This document shows positions 49,795 to 62,304 of a stretch of 64,000 nucleotides of DNA, piece by piece. Numbering within the stretch: position 1 is the first letter of the stretch; each line of letters begins with the position of its first letter. Origin of the DNA: Panulirus ornatus (taxonomy: Eukaryota; Arthropoda; Malacostraca; Decapoda; Palinuridae); the NCBI RefSeq assembly GCF_036320965.1, contig NC_092235.1, positions 29,481,476 to 29,545,475 of the forward strand, given 5' to 3'. Both the position numbers and the translations under genes were made by a program. The notes under the pieces were generated by a model, which ran no database searches, was not told where the DNA came from, and saw only the letters and a program-made list of their open reading frames with translations.

Positions 49795-49798
<4 letters not shown>
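48692..49798 (-). mobile_element. RTE LINE, 5'-truncated at a (TA)n tract (copy R12)
   Basis: Poly(T) start, short tail, then C-terminal block open over 49188-48814 and RT block over 49795-49192 (RGCKACVRVGREESDWFSVN at the break, LLFADDTALVADS near 49590). A stop codon at 49190 (TGG to TAG in CEAWAMD) separates the two. High similarity to R4 and R13 suggests youth. Confidence 0.85.
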
Positions 49799-49848
<50 letters not shown>

Positions 49849-49851
<3 letters not shown>

Positions 49852-50077
49852 GGTGATGGGGGAGAAAGAATACTTCCCACGTATTCCCTGCGAGTCGGAG
49901 AAGGCGATTAAAAGGGGAGGGAGCGGGGGGCTGGAAATCCTCCCCTCATTTTTTTTCTTTTTTAATTTTCCAAAAGAAGGAACAGAGAAGGGGGCCAGGT
50001 GAGGATATTCCAAAAAAGGCCCAATCCTCTGTTCTTAACGCTAACTTGCTAACGCGGGAAATGGCGAAGTTTGAAAG

Positions 50078-50080
<3 letters not shown>
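49849..50080 (+). mobile_element. short non-autonomous RTE-derived (SINE-like) element, second copy
   Basis: Same order as 48374-48627, starting at CCTGGTGATGGGGGAGAAAG (first bases lost into the TA tract), with the AAAGAAGGAACAGAGAAGGG middle and the GCTAACGCGGGAAATGGCGA end. Confidence 0.75.
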
Positions 50081-50140
<60 letters not shown>

Positions 50141-50142
<2 letters not shown>

Positions 50143-53100
50143 GTTTTGGCTCTGAGTGAAACGAAGCTCAAGGGTAAAGGGGAAGAGTGGTTTGGGAATG
50201 TCTTGGGAGTAAAGTCAGGGGTTAGTGAGAGGACAAGAGCACGGGAAGGAGTAGCAGTACTCCTGAAACAGGAGTTGTGGGAGTATGTGATAGAATGTAA
50301 GAAAGTAAATTCTCGATTAATATGGGTAAAACTGAAAGTTGATGGAGAGAGATGGGTGATTATTGGTGCATATGCACCTGGGCATGAGAAGAAAGATCAT
50401 GAGAGGCAAGTGTTTTGGGAGCAGCTGAATGAGTGTGTTAGTGGTTTTGATGCACGAGACCGGGTTATAGTGATGAGTGATTTGAATGCAAAGGTGAGTA
50501 ATGTGGCAGTTGAGGGAATAATTGGTATACATGGAGTGTTCAGTGTTGTAAATGGAAATGGTGAAGAGCTTGTAGATTTATGTGCTGAAAAAGGACTGGT
50601 GATTGGGAATACCTGGTTTAAAAAGCGAGATATACATAAGTATACGTATGTAAGTAGGAGAGATGGCCAGAGAGCGTTATTGGATTACGTGTTAATTGAC
50701 AGGCGCGCGAAAGAGAGACTTTTGGATGTTAATGTGCTGAGAGGTGCAACTGGAGGGATGTCTGATCATTATCTTGTGGAGGCTAAGGTGAAGATTTGTA
50801 TGGGTTTTCAGAAAAGAAGAGTGAATGTTGGGGTGAAGAGGGTGGTGAGAGTAAGTGAGCTTGGGAAGGAGACTTGTGTGAGGATGTACCAGGAGAGACT
50901 GAGTACAGAATGGAAAAAGGTGAGAACAATGGAAGTAAGGGGAGTGGGGGAGGAATGCGATGTATTTAGGGAATCAGTGATGGATTGCGCAAAAGATGCT
51001 TGTGGCATGAGAAGAGTGGGAGGTGGGTTGATTAGAAAAGGGTAGTGAGTGGTGGGATGAAGAAGTAAGATTATTAGTGAAAGAGAAGAGAGAGGCATTT
51101 GGACGATTTTTGCAGGGAAAAAATGAAATTGAGTGGGAGATGTATAAAAGAAAGAGACAGGAGGTCAAGAGAAAGGTGCAAGAGGTGAAAAAGAGGGCAA
51201 ATGAGAGTTGGGGTGAGAGAGTATCATTAAATTTTAGGGAGAATAAAAAGATGTTCTGGAAGGAGGTAAATAAAGTGCGTAAGACAAGGGAGCAAATGGG
51301 AACTTCAGTGAAGGGCGCAAATGGGGAGGTGATAACAAGTAGTGGTGATGTGAGAAGGAGATGGAGTGAGTATTTTGAAGGTTTGTTGAATGTGTTTGAT
51401 GATAGAGTGGCAGATATAGGGTGTTTTGGTCGAGGTGGTGTGCAAAGTGAGAGGGTTAGGGAAAATGATTTGGTAAACAGAGAAGAGGTAGTAAAAGCTT
51501 TGCGGAAGATGAAAGCCGACAAGGCAACAGGTTTGGTGGTATTGCAGTGAAATTTATTAAAAAAGGGGGTGACTGTATTGTTGACTGGTTGGTAAGGTTA
51601 TTTAACGTATGTATGACTCATGGTGAGGTGCCTGAGGATTGGCGGAATGCGTGCTTAGTGCCATTGTACAAAGGCAAAGGGATAAGAGTGAGTGCTCAAA
51701 TTACAGAGGTATAAGTTTGTTGAGTGTTCCTGGTAAATCATATGGGAGGGTATTGATTGAGAGGGTGAACGCATATACAGAGCATCAGATTGGGGAAGAG
51801 CAGTGTGGTTTCAGAAGTGGTAGAGGATGTGTGGATCAGGTGTTTGCTTTGAAGAATGTATGTGAGAAATACTTAGAAAAGCAAATGGATTTGTATGTAG
51901 CATTTATGGATCTGGAGAAGGCATATGATAGAGTTGATAGAGATGCTCTGTGGAAGGTATTAAGAATATATGATGTGGGAGGCAAGTTGTTAGAAGCAGT
52001 GAAAAGTTTTTATCGAGGATGTAAGGCATGTGTACGTGTAGGAAGAGAGGAAGTGATTGGTTCTCAGTGAATGTAGGTTTGCGGCAGGGGTGTGTGATGT
52101 CTCCATAGTTGTTTAATTTGTTTATGGATGGGGTTGTTAGGGAGGTGAATGCAAGAGTTTTGGAAAGAGGGGCAAGTATGAAGTCTGTTGTGGATGAGAG
52201 AGCTTGGGAAGTGAGTCAGTTGTTGTTCGCTGATGATACAGCGCTGGTGGCTGATTCATGTGAGAAACTGCAGAAGCTGGTGACTGAGTTTGGTAAAGTG
52301 TGTGAAAGAAGAAAGTTAAGAGTAAATGTGAATAAGAGCAAGGTTATTAGGTACAGTAGGGTTGAGGATCAAGTCAATTGGGAGGCAAGTTTGAATGGAG
52401 AAAAACTGGAGGAAGTAAAGTGTTTTAGATATCTGGGAGTGGATCTGGCAGCGGATGGAACCATGGAAGCGGAAGTGAATCATAGGGTGGGGGAGGGGGC
52501 GAAAATCCTGGGAGCCTTGAAGAATGTGTGGAAGTCGAGAACATTATCTCGGAAAGCAAAAATGGGTATGTTTGAAGGAATAGTGGTTCCAACAATGTTG
52601 TATGGTTGCGAGGCGTGGGCTATGGATAGAGTTGTGCGCAGGAGGGTGGACGTGCTGGAAATGAGATGTTTGAGGACAATGTGTGGTGTGAGGTGGTTTG
52701 ATCGAGTAAGTAATGTAAGGGTATGAGAGATGTGTGGAAATAAAAAGAGCGTGGTTGAGAGAGCAGAAGAGGGTGTTTTGAAATGGTTTGGGCACATGGA
52801 GAGAATGAGTGAGGAAAGATTGACCAAGAGGATATGTGTGTCGGAGGTGGAGGGAACGAGGAGAAGTGGGAGACCAGATTGGAGGTGGAAAGATGGAGTG
52901 AAAAAGATTTTGTGTGATCGGGGCCTGAACATGCAGGAGAGTGAAAGGAGGGCAAGGAATAGAGTGAATTGGATCGATGTGGTATACCGGGGTTGACGTG
53001 CTGTCAGTGGATTGAATCAGGGCATGTGAAGCGTCTGGGGTAAACCATGGAAAGTTGTGTGGGGCCTGGATGTGGAAAGAAAGCTGTGGTTTCGGGCATT

Positions 53101-53439
53101 ATTGCGTGGCAGCTAGAGAATGAGTGTGAACGAATGGGGCCTTTGTTGTCTTTTCCTAGTGCTACCTCGCACACATGAGGGGGGAGGGGGAAGGTATTCC
53201 ATGTGTGGCGAGGTGGCGATGGGAGTGAATGGGGGCAGACAGTGTGAATTGTGTGCATGGGTATATATGTATGTGTCTGTGTATGTATATATATATGTGT
53301 ACATTGAGATGTATAGGTATGTATGCGTGTGTGGACGTGTGTGTGTATACATTGTGTATGGGGGTGGGTTGGGCCATTACTTTCGTCTGTTTCCTTGCGC
53401 TACCTCGCAAACGCGGGAGACAGCGACAAAACAAAATAA

Positions 53440-53443
<4 letters not shown>
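50141..53443 (+). mobile_element. RTE-clade LINE, lacking only the 5' end (copy R13)
   Basis: Begins within the endonuclease (NVLALSETKLKGKGEEWFG) straight after a TA tract. Open blocks: 50071-51045 (endonuclease and linker), 51077-51550, 51639-52070 (RT), 52109-52726 (LLFADDTALVADS), 52730-52996 (C-terminus). Lesions: an extra A near 51040, base losses near 51535 and 52055, and nonsense changes at about 52108 (TGG to TAG) and 52725 (AGA to TGA). The complete 3' UTR carries both tail motifs and ends in AAAATAAATAAATATA. Confidence 0.88.
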
Positions 53444-53506
<63 letters not shown>

Positions 53507-53507
<1 letters not shown>

Positions 53508-53950
53508 TTGAACTTATGTAAGTACTTGAATTCATATGTTAAGTTTACTTGAACTTATGTGTACTTGAACTTTTATGTTTACTTGAACTTATATGTTATA
53601 TTTACTTGAATATACATATTATGTTTACTTTGTTATTTGTACTTGAACTTATGCTATGTGTACCTGAACTTATGTTATGTCTACTTAAAGTTAATGTTAT
53701 GTGTACTTGAACTTATGTGTTATATGTACTTGAACTTATATGTGTTATGTGTACTTGAACTTATACATGTGTATTTGAACTTATGTGTAGTTGAACTTAT
53801 ACGTTATGTGTAGTTGAATTTATATATGTTATGTGTACCTGAATTTATATATGTTATGTGTACTTGAACGTATGTGTACAATGTTATGTGTACTTGACAT
53901 TAATGTTAAGTGTACTTGAACTTATATATGTTATATGCACTTGAACTTAA
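53507..53950. repeat. 25-bp TACTTGAACTTA minisatellite, right half
   Basis: Continuation of 47969-48295 in the same orientation, with more degenerate units (many lack one or two TA steps). The two halves were one array before the 5.2-kb island arose. Confidence 0.85.
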
Positions 53951-54149
53951 ACGCAATATAGAAGTTTTACTTAAAAATTTCTAGATCTATTCAGTTTCAT
54001 TCAAATAAAAGTGTTATTCTTTCATTCGTGTTCGCTGGTTCCCGGGCCGTGTGACGGTAGCTCCAGGAAGATGTCAACCAAACATCAAAATGTCCACACC
54101 TCCCTAGCCACACACACTGGGTACCTCTCCTGCATTACATGAACCTCAC

Positions 54150-54410
54150 ACTCATCCTATGCTCCAGTCAACACGTCAACCCCGTGTACCACATCGCTCC
54201 AATTCACTGTATCTGGTGCAAGCCTTACGCTCTGCATGTTTTGGCCCCAAGTGCTCATTTTTCCATTTCCAATTTAATATCACCTTCTTGTCCCCTCCAT
54301 TTCTTACTCATATATCCTTTTTGTAAACCATTCCTCACTCATTATGAACCATTCATCACTCATTGCGAACCATTTCTCACTCATTATGAACCATTCCTCA
54401 CTCGTGAACA
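54150..54410 (-). mobile_element. old RTE C-terminal scrap
   Basis: Minus-strand remnants: the complement of CACGTCAACCCCGTGTACCA, CATCGCTCCAATTCACT and GCATGTTTTGGCCCCAAGTG matches the WNDVVYxG...GLNMQ region of the RTE family with many changes. It overlaps a 20-bp CTCACTCATTATGAACCATT tandem repeat at 54331-54405. Confidence 0.55.
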
Positions 54411-54530
54411 AAATCTTTCCTTGTCACCAAACAAATTTTGTCAACAATAGTGGTCAACACAACTGTATGAAAGAGTACCCACTTTCACTGTCTTAGAAGC
54501 ACTTACAGTTATCACATCACCACACTACTG

Positions 54531-57500
54531 GTGCCCTGGCTCATCACCACCATACTGACAGTGCCCCAGCACATCACCATACTAACAGTGCCCTGGCTCA
54601 TCACCATACTAACAGTGCCCTGGCTCATCACCATACTGACAGTGCCCCAGCACATCACCATACTGACAGTGCCCTGGCTCATCACCATACTGACAGTGCC
54701 CCAGCACATCACCATACTAACAGTGCCCTGGCTCATCACCATTACTCACAGTGCCCTGGCTCATCACCATACTAACAGTGCCCCAGCACATCACCATACT
54801 GACAGTGCCCTGGCTCATCACCATACTCACAGTGCCCTGGCTCATCACCATACTAACAGTGCCCCAGCACATCACCATACTAACAGTGCCCTGGCTCATC
54901 ACCATACTGGACTGTGTCCCATCGACATCACCATTACTGACAGTGCCCTGGCTCATCACCAGACTGACAGTGCCCCTGGCTCATCACCATACTGACAGTG
55001 CCCGCTCATTCACCATACTGACAGTGCCCAGCACATCACCATACTAACAGTGCCCTGGCTCATCACCATACTACAGGCCCCAGCACATCACCATACTACA
55101 GTGCCCTGGCTCATCACCATACTAACATGCCCCAGCACATCACCATACTGACAGTGCCCAGCACATCACCATACTAACAGTGCCCTGGCTCATCACATAC
55201 TAACAGTGCCCTGCTTCATCACCATACTGACAGTGCCCTGCTCATCACCTACTGACAGTGCCCTGGCACATCACCATACTGACAGTGCCCTGGCTCATCA
55301 CCATACTAACAGTGCTCTGGTTCATCACCATACTAACAGTGCCCCAGCACATCACCATACTAACAGTGCCCTGGCTCATCACCATACTGACTGTGTCCCA
55401 GCACATCACCATACTGACAGTGCCCTGGCTCATCACCATACTGACAGTGCCCTGGCTCATCACCATACTGACAGTGCCCCAGCACATCACCATATTAACA
55501 GTGCCCTGGCTCATCACCATACTGACAGTGCCCTGGCTCATCACCATACTGACAGTGCCCAGCACATCACCATACTGACAGTGCCCTGGCTCATCACCAT
55601 ACTAATAAAGCCCCAGCACATCACCATACTAACAGTGCCCCAGCACATCACCATACTAACAGTGCCCTGGCTCATCACCATACTCACAGTGCCCTGGCTC
55701 ATCACCATACTGACAGTGCCCCAGCACATCACCATACTGACAGTGCCCTGGCTCATCACCATACTCACAGGGCCCTGGCTCATCACCATACTGACAGTGC
55801 CCCAGCACATCACCATACTGACAGTGCCCTGGCTCATCACCATACTAACAGTGCCCTGGCTCATCACCATACTCACAGGGCCCTGGCTCATCACCATACT
55901 GACAGTGCCCCAGCACATCACCATACTAACAGTGCCCTGGCTCATCACCATACTCACAGTGCCCTGGCTCATCACCATACTGACAGTGCCCCAGCACATC
56001 ACCATACTGACAGTGCCCTGGCTCATCACCATACTAACAGTGCCCTGGCTCATCACCATACTAACAGTGCCCTGGCTCATCACCACCATACTGACAGTGC
56101 CCCAGCACATCACCATACTAACAGTGCCCTGGCTCATCACCATACTCACAGTGCCCTGGCTCATCACCATACTGACAGTGCCCCAGCACATCACCATACT
56201 GACAGTGCCCTGGCTCATCACCATACTAACAGTGCCCTGGCTCATCACCATACTAACAGTGCCCTGGCTCATCACCACCATACTGACAGTGCCCCAGCAC
56301 ATCACCATACTAACAGTGCCCTGGCTCATCACCATATTGACAGTGCCCTGGCTCATCACCATACTGACAGTGCCCCAGCACATCACCATACTGACAGTGC
56401 CCTGGCTCATCACCATACTAACAGTGCTCTGGTTCATCACCATACTAACAGTGCCCTGCCTCATCACCATACTGACTGTCCCAGCACATCACCATACTGA
56501 CAGTGCCCTGGCTCATCACCATACTAACAGTGCTCTGGCTCATCACCATACTAACAGTGCCCTGCCTCATCACCATACTGACAGTGCCCCAGCACACCAC
56601 CATACTAACAGTGCCCTGGCTCATCACCATACTAACAGTTACCTGGCTCATCACCATACTGACAGTGCTCTGGCTCATCACCATACCGACAGTGCCCTGG
56701 CTCATCACCATACTAACAGTGCCCCAGCACATCACCATACTAACAGTGCCCCAGCACATCACCATACTAACAGTGCCCTGGCTCATCACCATACTAACAG
56801 TGCCCCAGCACATCACCATACTAACAGTGCCCCAGCACATCACCATACTAACAGTGCCCCAGCACATCACCATACTAACAGTGCCCTGGCTCATCACCAT
56901 ACTAACAGTGCCCTGGCTCATCACCATACTAACAGTGCCCCAGCACATCACCATACTGAACAGTGCCCCAGCACATCACCATACTAACAGTGCCCTGGCT
57001 CATCACCATACTAACAGTGCCCTACTCATCGCCATACTGACAGTGCCCCAGCACACCACCATACTAACAGCGCCCTCGCTCATCACCATACTAACAGTGC
57101 CCTGGCTCATCACTTTACTGACAGTGCAACAGCACATCGCCATACTGACAGTGCCCTGGCTCATCACACTAACAGTGCCCTGGCTCATCACCATACTGAC
57201 TGTGCCCCACACATCACCATACTGACAGTGCCCCAGCACACCACCATACTAACAGTGCCCTGGCTCATCACCATACTACCAGTGCCCTGGCTCATCACCA
57301 TACTGACAGTGCCCCAGCACACCACCATACTAACAGTGCCCTGGTTCATCACCATACTGACAGGGCCCTGGCTCATCACCACACTGACAGTGCCCCAGCA
57401 CACCACCATACTAACAGTGCCCTGGCTCATCACCATACTGACAGTGCCCTGGCTCATCAACACACTGACAGTGCCCTGGCTCATCACCATAATGACAGTG

Positions 57501-57915
57501 CCCTGGCTCATCACCATACTAACAGTGCCCTGGCTCATCACCACACTGACAGTGCTCTGGCTCATCACCATACTGACAGTGCCCCAGCACATCACCATAC
57601 TGACAGTGCCCCAGCACATCACCATACTGACAGTGCCCCAGCACATCACCATACTGACAGTGCCCCAGCACATCACCATACTGACAGTGCCCTGGCTCAT
57701 CACCATACTGACAGTGCCTTGGCTCATCACCATACTAACAGTGCCCTGGCTTATGACCATACTGACAGTGCCCTGGCTCATCACCATACTGACAGTGCCC
57801 TGGCTCATCACCACACTGACAGTGCTCTGGCTCATCCCCATAGTAAAAGAGCCCTGGCTCATCACCATACAGAGTGTACCGGCTCATCACCATACAGAGT
57901 GTACCGGCTCATCAT
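54531..57915. repeat. 27-bp minisatellite, about 125 units of two alternating types
   Basis: Type A contains CCCTGGCTCATCACCATACT; type B contains CCCCAGCACATCACCATACT. Both end (A/G)ACAGTG. Groups such as B-A-A repeat as higher-order blocks, clearest at 55.7-56.4 kb. Since 27 is a multiple of three, long frames with a 9-residue repeat (VPWLITILT) appear on the plus strand and VSMVMSQGT on the minus strand; not genes. Confidence 0.95.
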
Positions 57916-58680
57916 TATAGTAACACTTGCTCTTCAAAACAGCAGTGCTCTTGCTATCATTACAGTAACCATAACCTTGTATTCATTTCAGCAAGTTCCA
58001 TTCAGTATTATTTCAGAAACATCACTGCTTTATTTTGGACCAAGTGTCCTTCCCTTTTGCAAATACTAGAACCTACACCACTCATACAACTCCAAGATAA
58101 CCCTTGGTATAACACCTGGATATGCCTTAGTTAGAAAAAAAGTATTGTGGGCATATTCATATTCTGGATGAAGTTATTTCACTGTTGTTAACCATTATAT
58201 ATAAACAGATCCTGGCTTTTTCTGAACCAAAACTTCACCAGAAAGTGAACAACAGCCCTAATTTTTCAAATTACATAAGAAAACTTCAAGTACAGTATTG
58301 TGTAGAAGACAGCTCAACACTACATTCTTCCACTCACTTCAAATCTACTCCAACTTTTCTCACTTAATCTGTCTTGCTCTGAATTAACGTTCTCCAAAAA
58401 TTTAGACTCTGGAAGGATATCCCAGTGGGGTAGACATAAAGTGGTTCAATCTATTGATTCTAAAATCCAATTTCTGCCCATCTTTCTTTCTAAAATCCTT
58501 CAAAATTTTTCCTTCCCTTTTGATGGATCTGTAAATCATCCACTCAATATAATTGGTATCACTTAAATTCTAACCTAACTTGGGACCTCGGATTAAACAA
58601 AAAACTAGGTCTGCCTGTAAGAAAGTGAGTCTTCTTCAGATGCCATAAATTCTTTTCTTCTAAAAAGCTGCTCTAATTAT
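57916..58680. other. unique sequence, nothing firmly recognised
   Basis: AT-rich; its last third may belong to the following Jockey-like remnant, but no clear motif is seen. Confidence 0.45.
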
Positions 58681-58684
58681 GCAA

Positions 58685-59045
58685 AGGACTGATCCATCTT
58701 TGTAGGGAGTACTGCTCTCACGCCTGGGGAAGTTTTAGGTCCACATACTTATCAAACAGAGTTGAGTCTAAAGCAATCCAATGTATCGACTCTCCCAGTC
58801 TGATCCTAAAAGTTCATTCATTTGTTCTATGGCTGGTTTACTTTCTGCTCTTCTTTTAATATCACTTTGGTGCCTGCTCACAAGAACTGGATGCTTCTGT
58901 GCCCCCATTGTTAGTTAAACCTAGTTTGTTGTCAAGCTACTGCATCAAATGTGTGCAACGTAAGGGTGGGCTGTTTCTTTTCCCACAATGCAGAGATTTG
59001 GAATGCTCTATACCATCATTTCTTTTCTAACAAATAAAACCTAAC
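58685..59045 (+). mobile_element. Jockey-like LINE RT C-terminal fragment, decayed
   Basis: The plus-strand frame gives LCREYCSHAWGSFRSTYLSN then RVESKAIQCIDSPSL, and after a break HFGACSQELDASVPPL and LECSIPSF. This order (EYCSHxWG, LDRVExKAxRLIxSPxL, YYHGxCSxEL, PPL, WNxLP) is characteristic of the C-terminal part of Jockey-type reverse transcriptase proteins. Internal stop and frameshifts; 5' part absent. Confidence 0.7.
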
Positions 59046-59929
59046 CCCTTGTAACATGAAGATTTTCTACTTCCTGCAAAACTTGAAAAATAATTCTCTT
59101 TCTCTTTTTCTTTCTTTGTCTTTTTAACAGTTTTCATATTAAGACTTTAAGGCCTTGCCTCAATGTGCACTTTTGTCTGTGACTGGAGCCTCTGAAACTA
59201 AAAATAAAATAAGAAGATATATACATGTATGTACAATCTCTTTATAAAAATAATTGTTTTGGAAAACATAAGAGAATTTGACACTGATGAAAGATTTTGC
59301 AAAAGACTGATAAATGATAATATGATAGGAACAATATACTAATGAATGTACCATCTGGAAAAATAAGTTGACCTATATAGGAAAACAGAAGGATGCAAAT
59401 GAAAAGTAACTAACAGCAAGATTATGGATGTTGTACAGTCATGCTGTTCAAGGCTCATAATCAAGGAAGAAACTGAAAAAGGTTACACAGACATGTCTAA
59501 AAAATGGTACTTGTTTATTGTCTGGTGTTTCAAAAACATTGTGGTAATTCTTCTGCCCTGAACATGACAGTCTTCAAAATCACACACACCTTCATTCATT
59601 TAGAACTTGAAATTTAATCTTAAAACAACATGAAATAATGAAATAAAACTACATACATCAATAAACTTTGCAGATATAGCATGAAACTAATTGATTTTCT
59701 TCATTTGCCCGAGTATGAACAGGTTTATTAATTACAAGTTGCAAGTCCAAGGTAACATCAGAGAGGTTTATCACAGCAACATTGCTGGATATGAATTACA
59801 AATTAAATCCTACATGTACATGTAAAACAAATATTACATATCTTACAGTCATCCTAACTACTTTATGAGCAACCATTCCACTTAAGACTCCAATATTTTG
59901 TCTGTCCCAGGAGGTACTTCAATCTTGTT
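59046..59929. other. unique sequence, nothing recognised
   Basis: AT-rich intergenic DNA with no coding signal; a single 64-codon frame without known features. Confidence 0.5.
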
Positions 59930-61650
59930 TTCATCACTCATACTAACTCTGTACCACTATCAGCCCTGGTCTGTACCACTGTCAGCTCTAGCCTTTCTAG
60001 TATTTCTTTACCTCTGTCAGCTCTAGTCTTTCTGTACCACTATCAGCCCTAGTCTTTCTGTACCCCTGTCAGCCTTAGTCTTTCTAGAATTACTGTACCA
60101 CTGTCAATTCTAGTCTTTCTAGTATTCCTGTACCACTGTCGGCCTTACTCTTTCAAATATTTCTGTATCACTGTCAGCTCTAGTATCTCTATACCACTGT
60201 CAGTTCTAGCCTTTCTAGAATTTCTGTATCATTCTCAGCATTAGTCTTTCTGGTATTTCTGTATCACTGTCAGATCTAGCCTTTCTAGTATATCTACACC
60301 ATTGTCAGCTCTAGTCTTTCTAGTATTTCTGCACCACTGTCAGCTCTAGTTTTTATAATATTACTGTAGCATTATCCGCTCTAGTCTTTCGAGAATTTCT
60401 GTACCACTGTCAGCTCTAATCTTTCTAGTATTTCTGCACCAGTCAGCCCTAGCCTTTCCAGTGCTTCTGTATCACTATCAGCTCATAGTCTTTCAAGTAT
60501 CCCTGTACCACTGTCAGCTTTAGTCTTTCTAGTATCCCTGTACCACTGTCAGCACTAGTCTTTCTAGTATTTCTGCACCAGTCAGCCCTAGCCTTTCCAG
60601 TGCTTCTGTATTACTATCAGCTCATAGTCTTTCAAGTATCCCTGTACTACTGTCAGCTCTAGTCTTTCTAGTATCACTGTACCACTGTCAGCACGTCTTT
60701 CTAGTACTTCTGTACTACTATCAGCTCTAACCTTTCTAGTATTCCTTTACCACTGTTGGCTTGAGCCCTTCTAGTCTTTCTGTACCATTCTCAGCCCCAG
60801 TCTTTCTAGTATTATTGTACCACTCTCAGCCCTAGTCTTTCTAGTATTACTGCACCACTGTCATCCCTAGTCTCTCTAGTGCTTCTGTATTACTATCAGT
60901 TCTAGTCTTTCTAGTGTCCTTATACCACTGTCAGTTCTAGTCTTTCTATACCACTATCAGCTCTAGCCTTTCTAGTATTCCTTTACCACTGTTGGCTCTA
61001 GCCCTTCTGTACCACTGTCAGTTCTAAGTCTATCTGTACCTCTGTCAGTTCTAGTCTTTCTTGTATTTCTGTACCACTGTCAGCTCTAATCTTTCTGTAC
61101 CTCTGTCAGCTCTAGCCTTTCTGTACCACTGTCAGCCCTAGTCTTTCTGTACCACTGTCAGCTTAGTCTTTCTAATACAGAAACTGTACCACTGTCAGCC
61201 CTAGTCTTTCTAGTATTGCTATACCACTGTCAGCCCTAATCTTTCTCATATTTCTATATCACTGTCAGCTCTAGTCTTTCTAGTATTTCTGTAACAGTGT
61301 CAGTTCTATTCTTTCTAGTATTTCTGTACCACTGTCATCACTAGCTTTTCTAGTATTTTTGTACTATTGTCAGCCCTAGTCTTTCAAGTATTTCTGTACC
61401 ACTATCAGCTCTAGTATTTCTGTACCTCTGCCAGCTGTGGTCTTTCTAGACCACAATCAGCTCTAGTATTTCATTATCACTACCAGCTCTTGTATTTCAT
61501 TACCACTACCTGCTCTAGTCTTTCTGTTCAACTGTCAGCTCTAGTCTTTCTGTAGCACTATCAACCATAGTCTTTCTGTACCACTGTCAACTCTACTCTT
61601 TCTAGTATTTCTGTACCACTGTCAGCCCTAGGCCAGTATTTCTGTAGTAC
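59930..61650. repeat. about 35-bp diverged minisatellite
   Basis: Roughly 50 imperfect units of CTGTACCACTGTCAGCTCTA followed by GTCTTTCTAGTATTT. Units vary by substitutions and by loss of the AGTATTT part. More diverged than the other arrays, so older or no longer homogenised. Contains frequent stops in every frame. Confidence 0.92.
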
Positions 61651-61879
61651 TATGAGTGTCTCTAGATAGACATTTTCATTTTATTTGGAACCAATTTTTC
61701 ATCAATCTTAACTTACTGGTGATAGCTTTTTTACATATTTATTGTATTGTAATGAACACTATATGACCATGATAACACCTTTCTTTGAATTCTTAATTCT
61801 CACTGTATCACCTTCTAATTTTGGGAGTAACTTTACCTGCCTACCTTAAAACATTTCCTGTGTTGCTTCATTTTCTTTC

Positions 61880-62300
61880 AGTTTACTTCTCACAGTCACT
61901 GGGTTTTACATCTATGATTGCAAGATTGCAAGAGCTTCTCACAGTCACTGGGTCTTACATCTGCGGTTGCAACAGCTTCATACAGTCACTGCTTCTTGCA
62001 TCTGTGGCTGCAAGAGCTTCTCATAGTCACTGGGTTTTACATAAGTGATTGCAAAAGCTTCTCACAGTCACTAAGTCTTCTCACAGTCACCAAGTCTTAC
62101 ATCTGTGATTGCAACAGGTTCTCACAGTCACCAAGTCGTACATCTATGATTGCAACAGGTTCTCACATTCACTGGGTTTTACATCTGTGGTTGCAATAGC
62201 TTTTCATAGTCACCGGATCCTATATCTGTGGTTGAAATACGTTCTCACAGTCAGTGAGTCTTACATCTGTGGTTGCAAAAGCTTCTCACATTCACTAGTG
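61880..62300. repeat. 41-bp minisatellite, about 10 units
   Basis: Unit of TTCTCACAGTCACTGGGTCT, TACATCTGTGGTTGCAACAG and C, with 5-15 percent variation and one short unit near 62065. It abuts, or interrupts, the decayed gypsy element. Confidence 0.9.
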
Positions 62301-62304
62301 TAAA

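Noticed and set aside
54512..57920. 593-codon plus-strand and 309-codon minus-strand repeat frames
   Set aside because: Same reason with a 27-bp unit.
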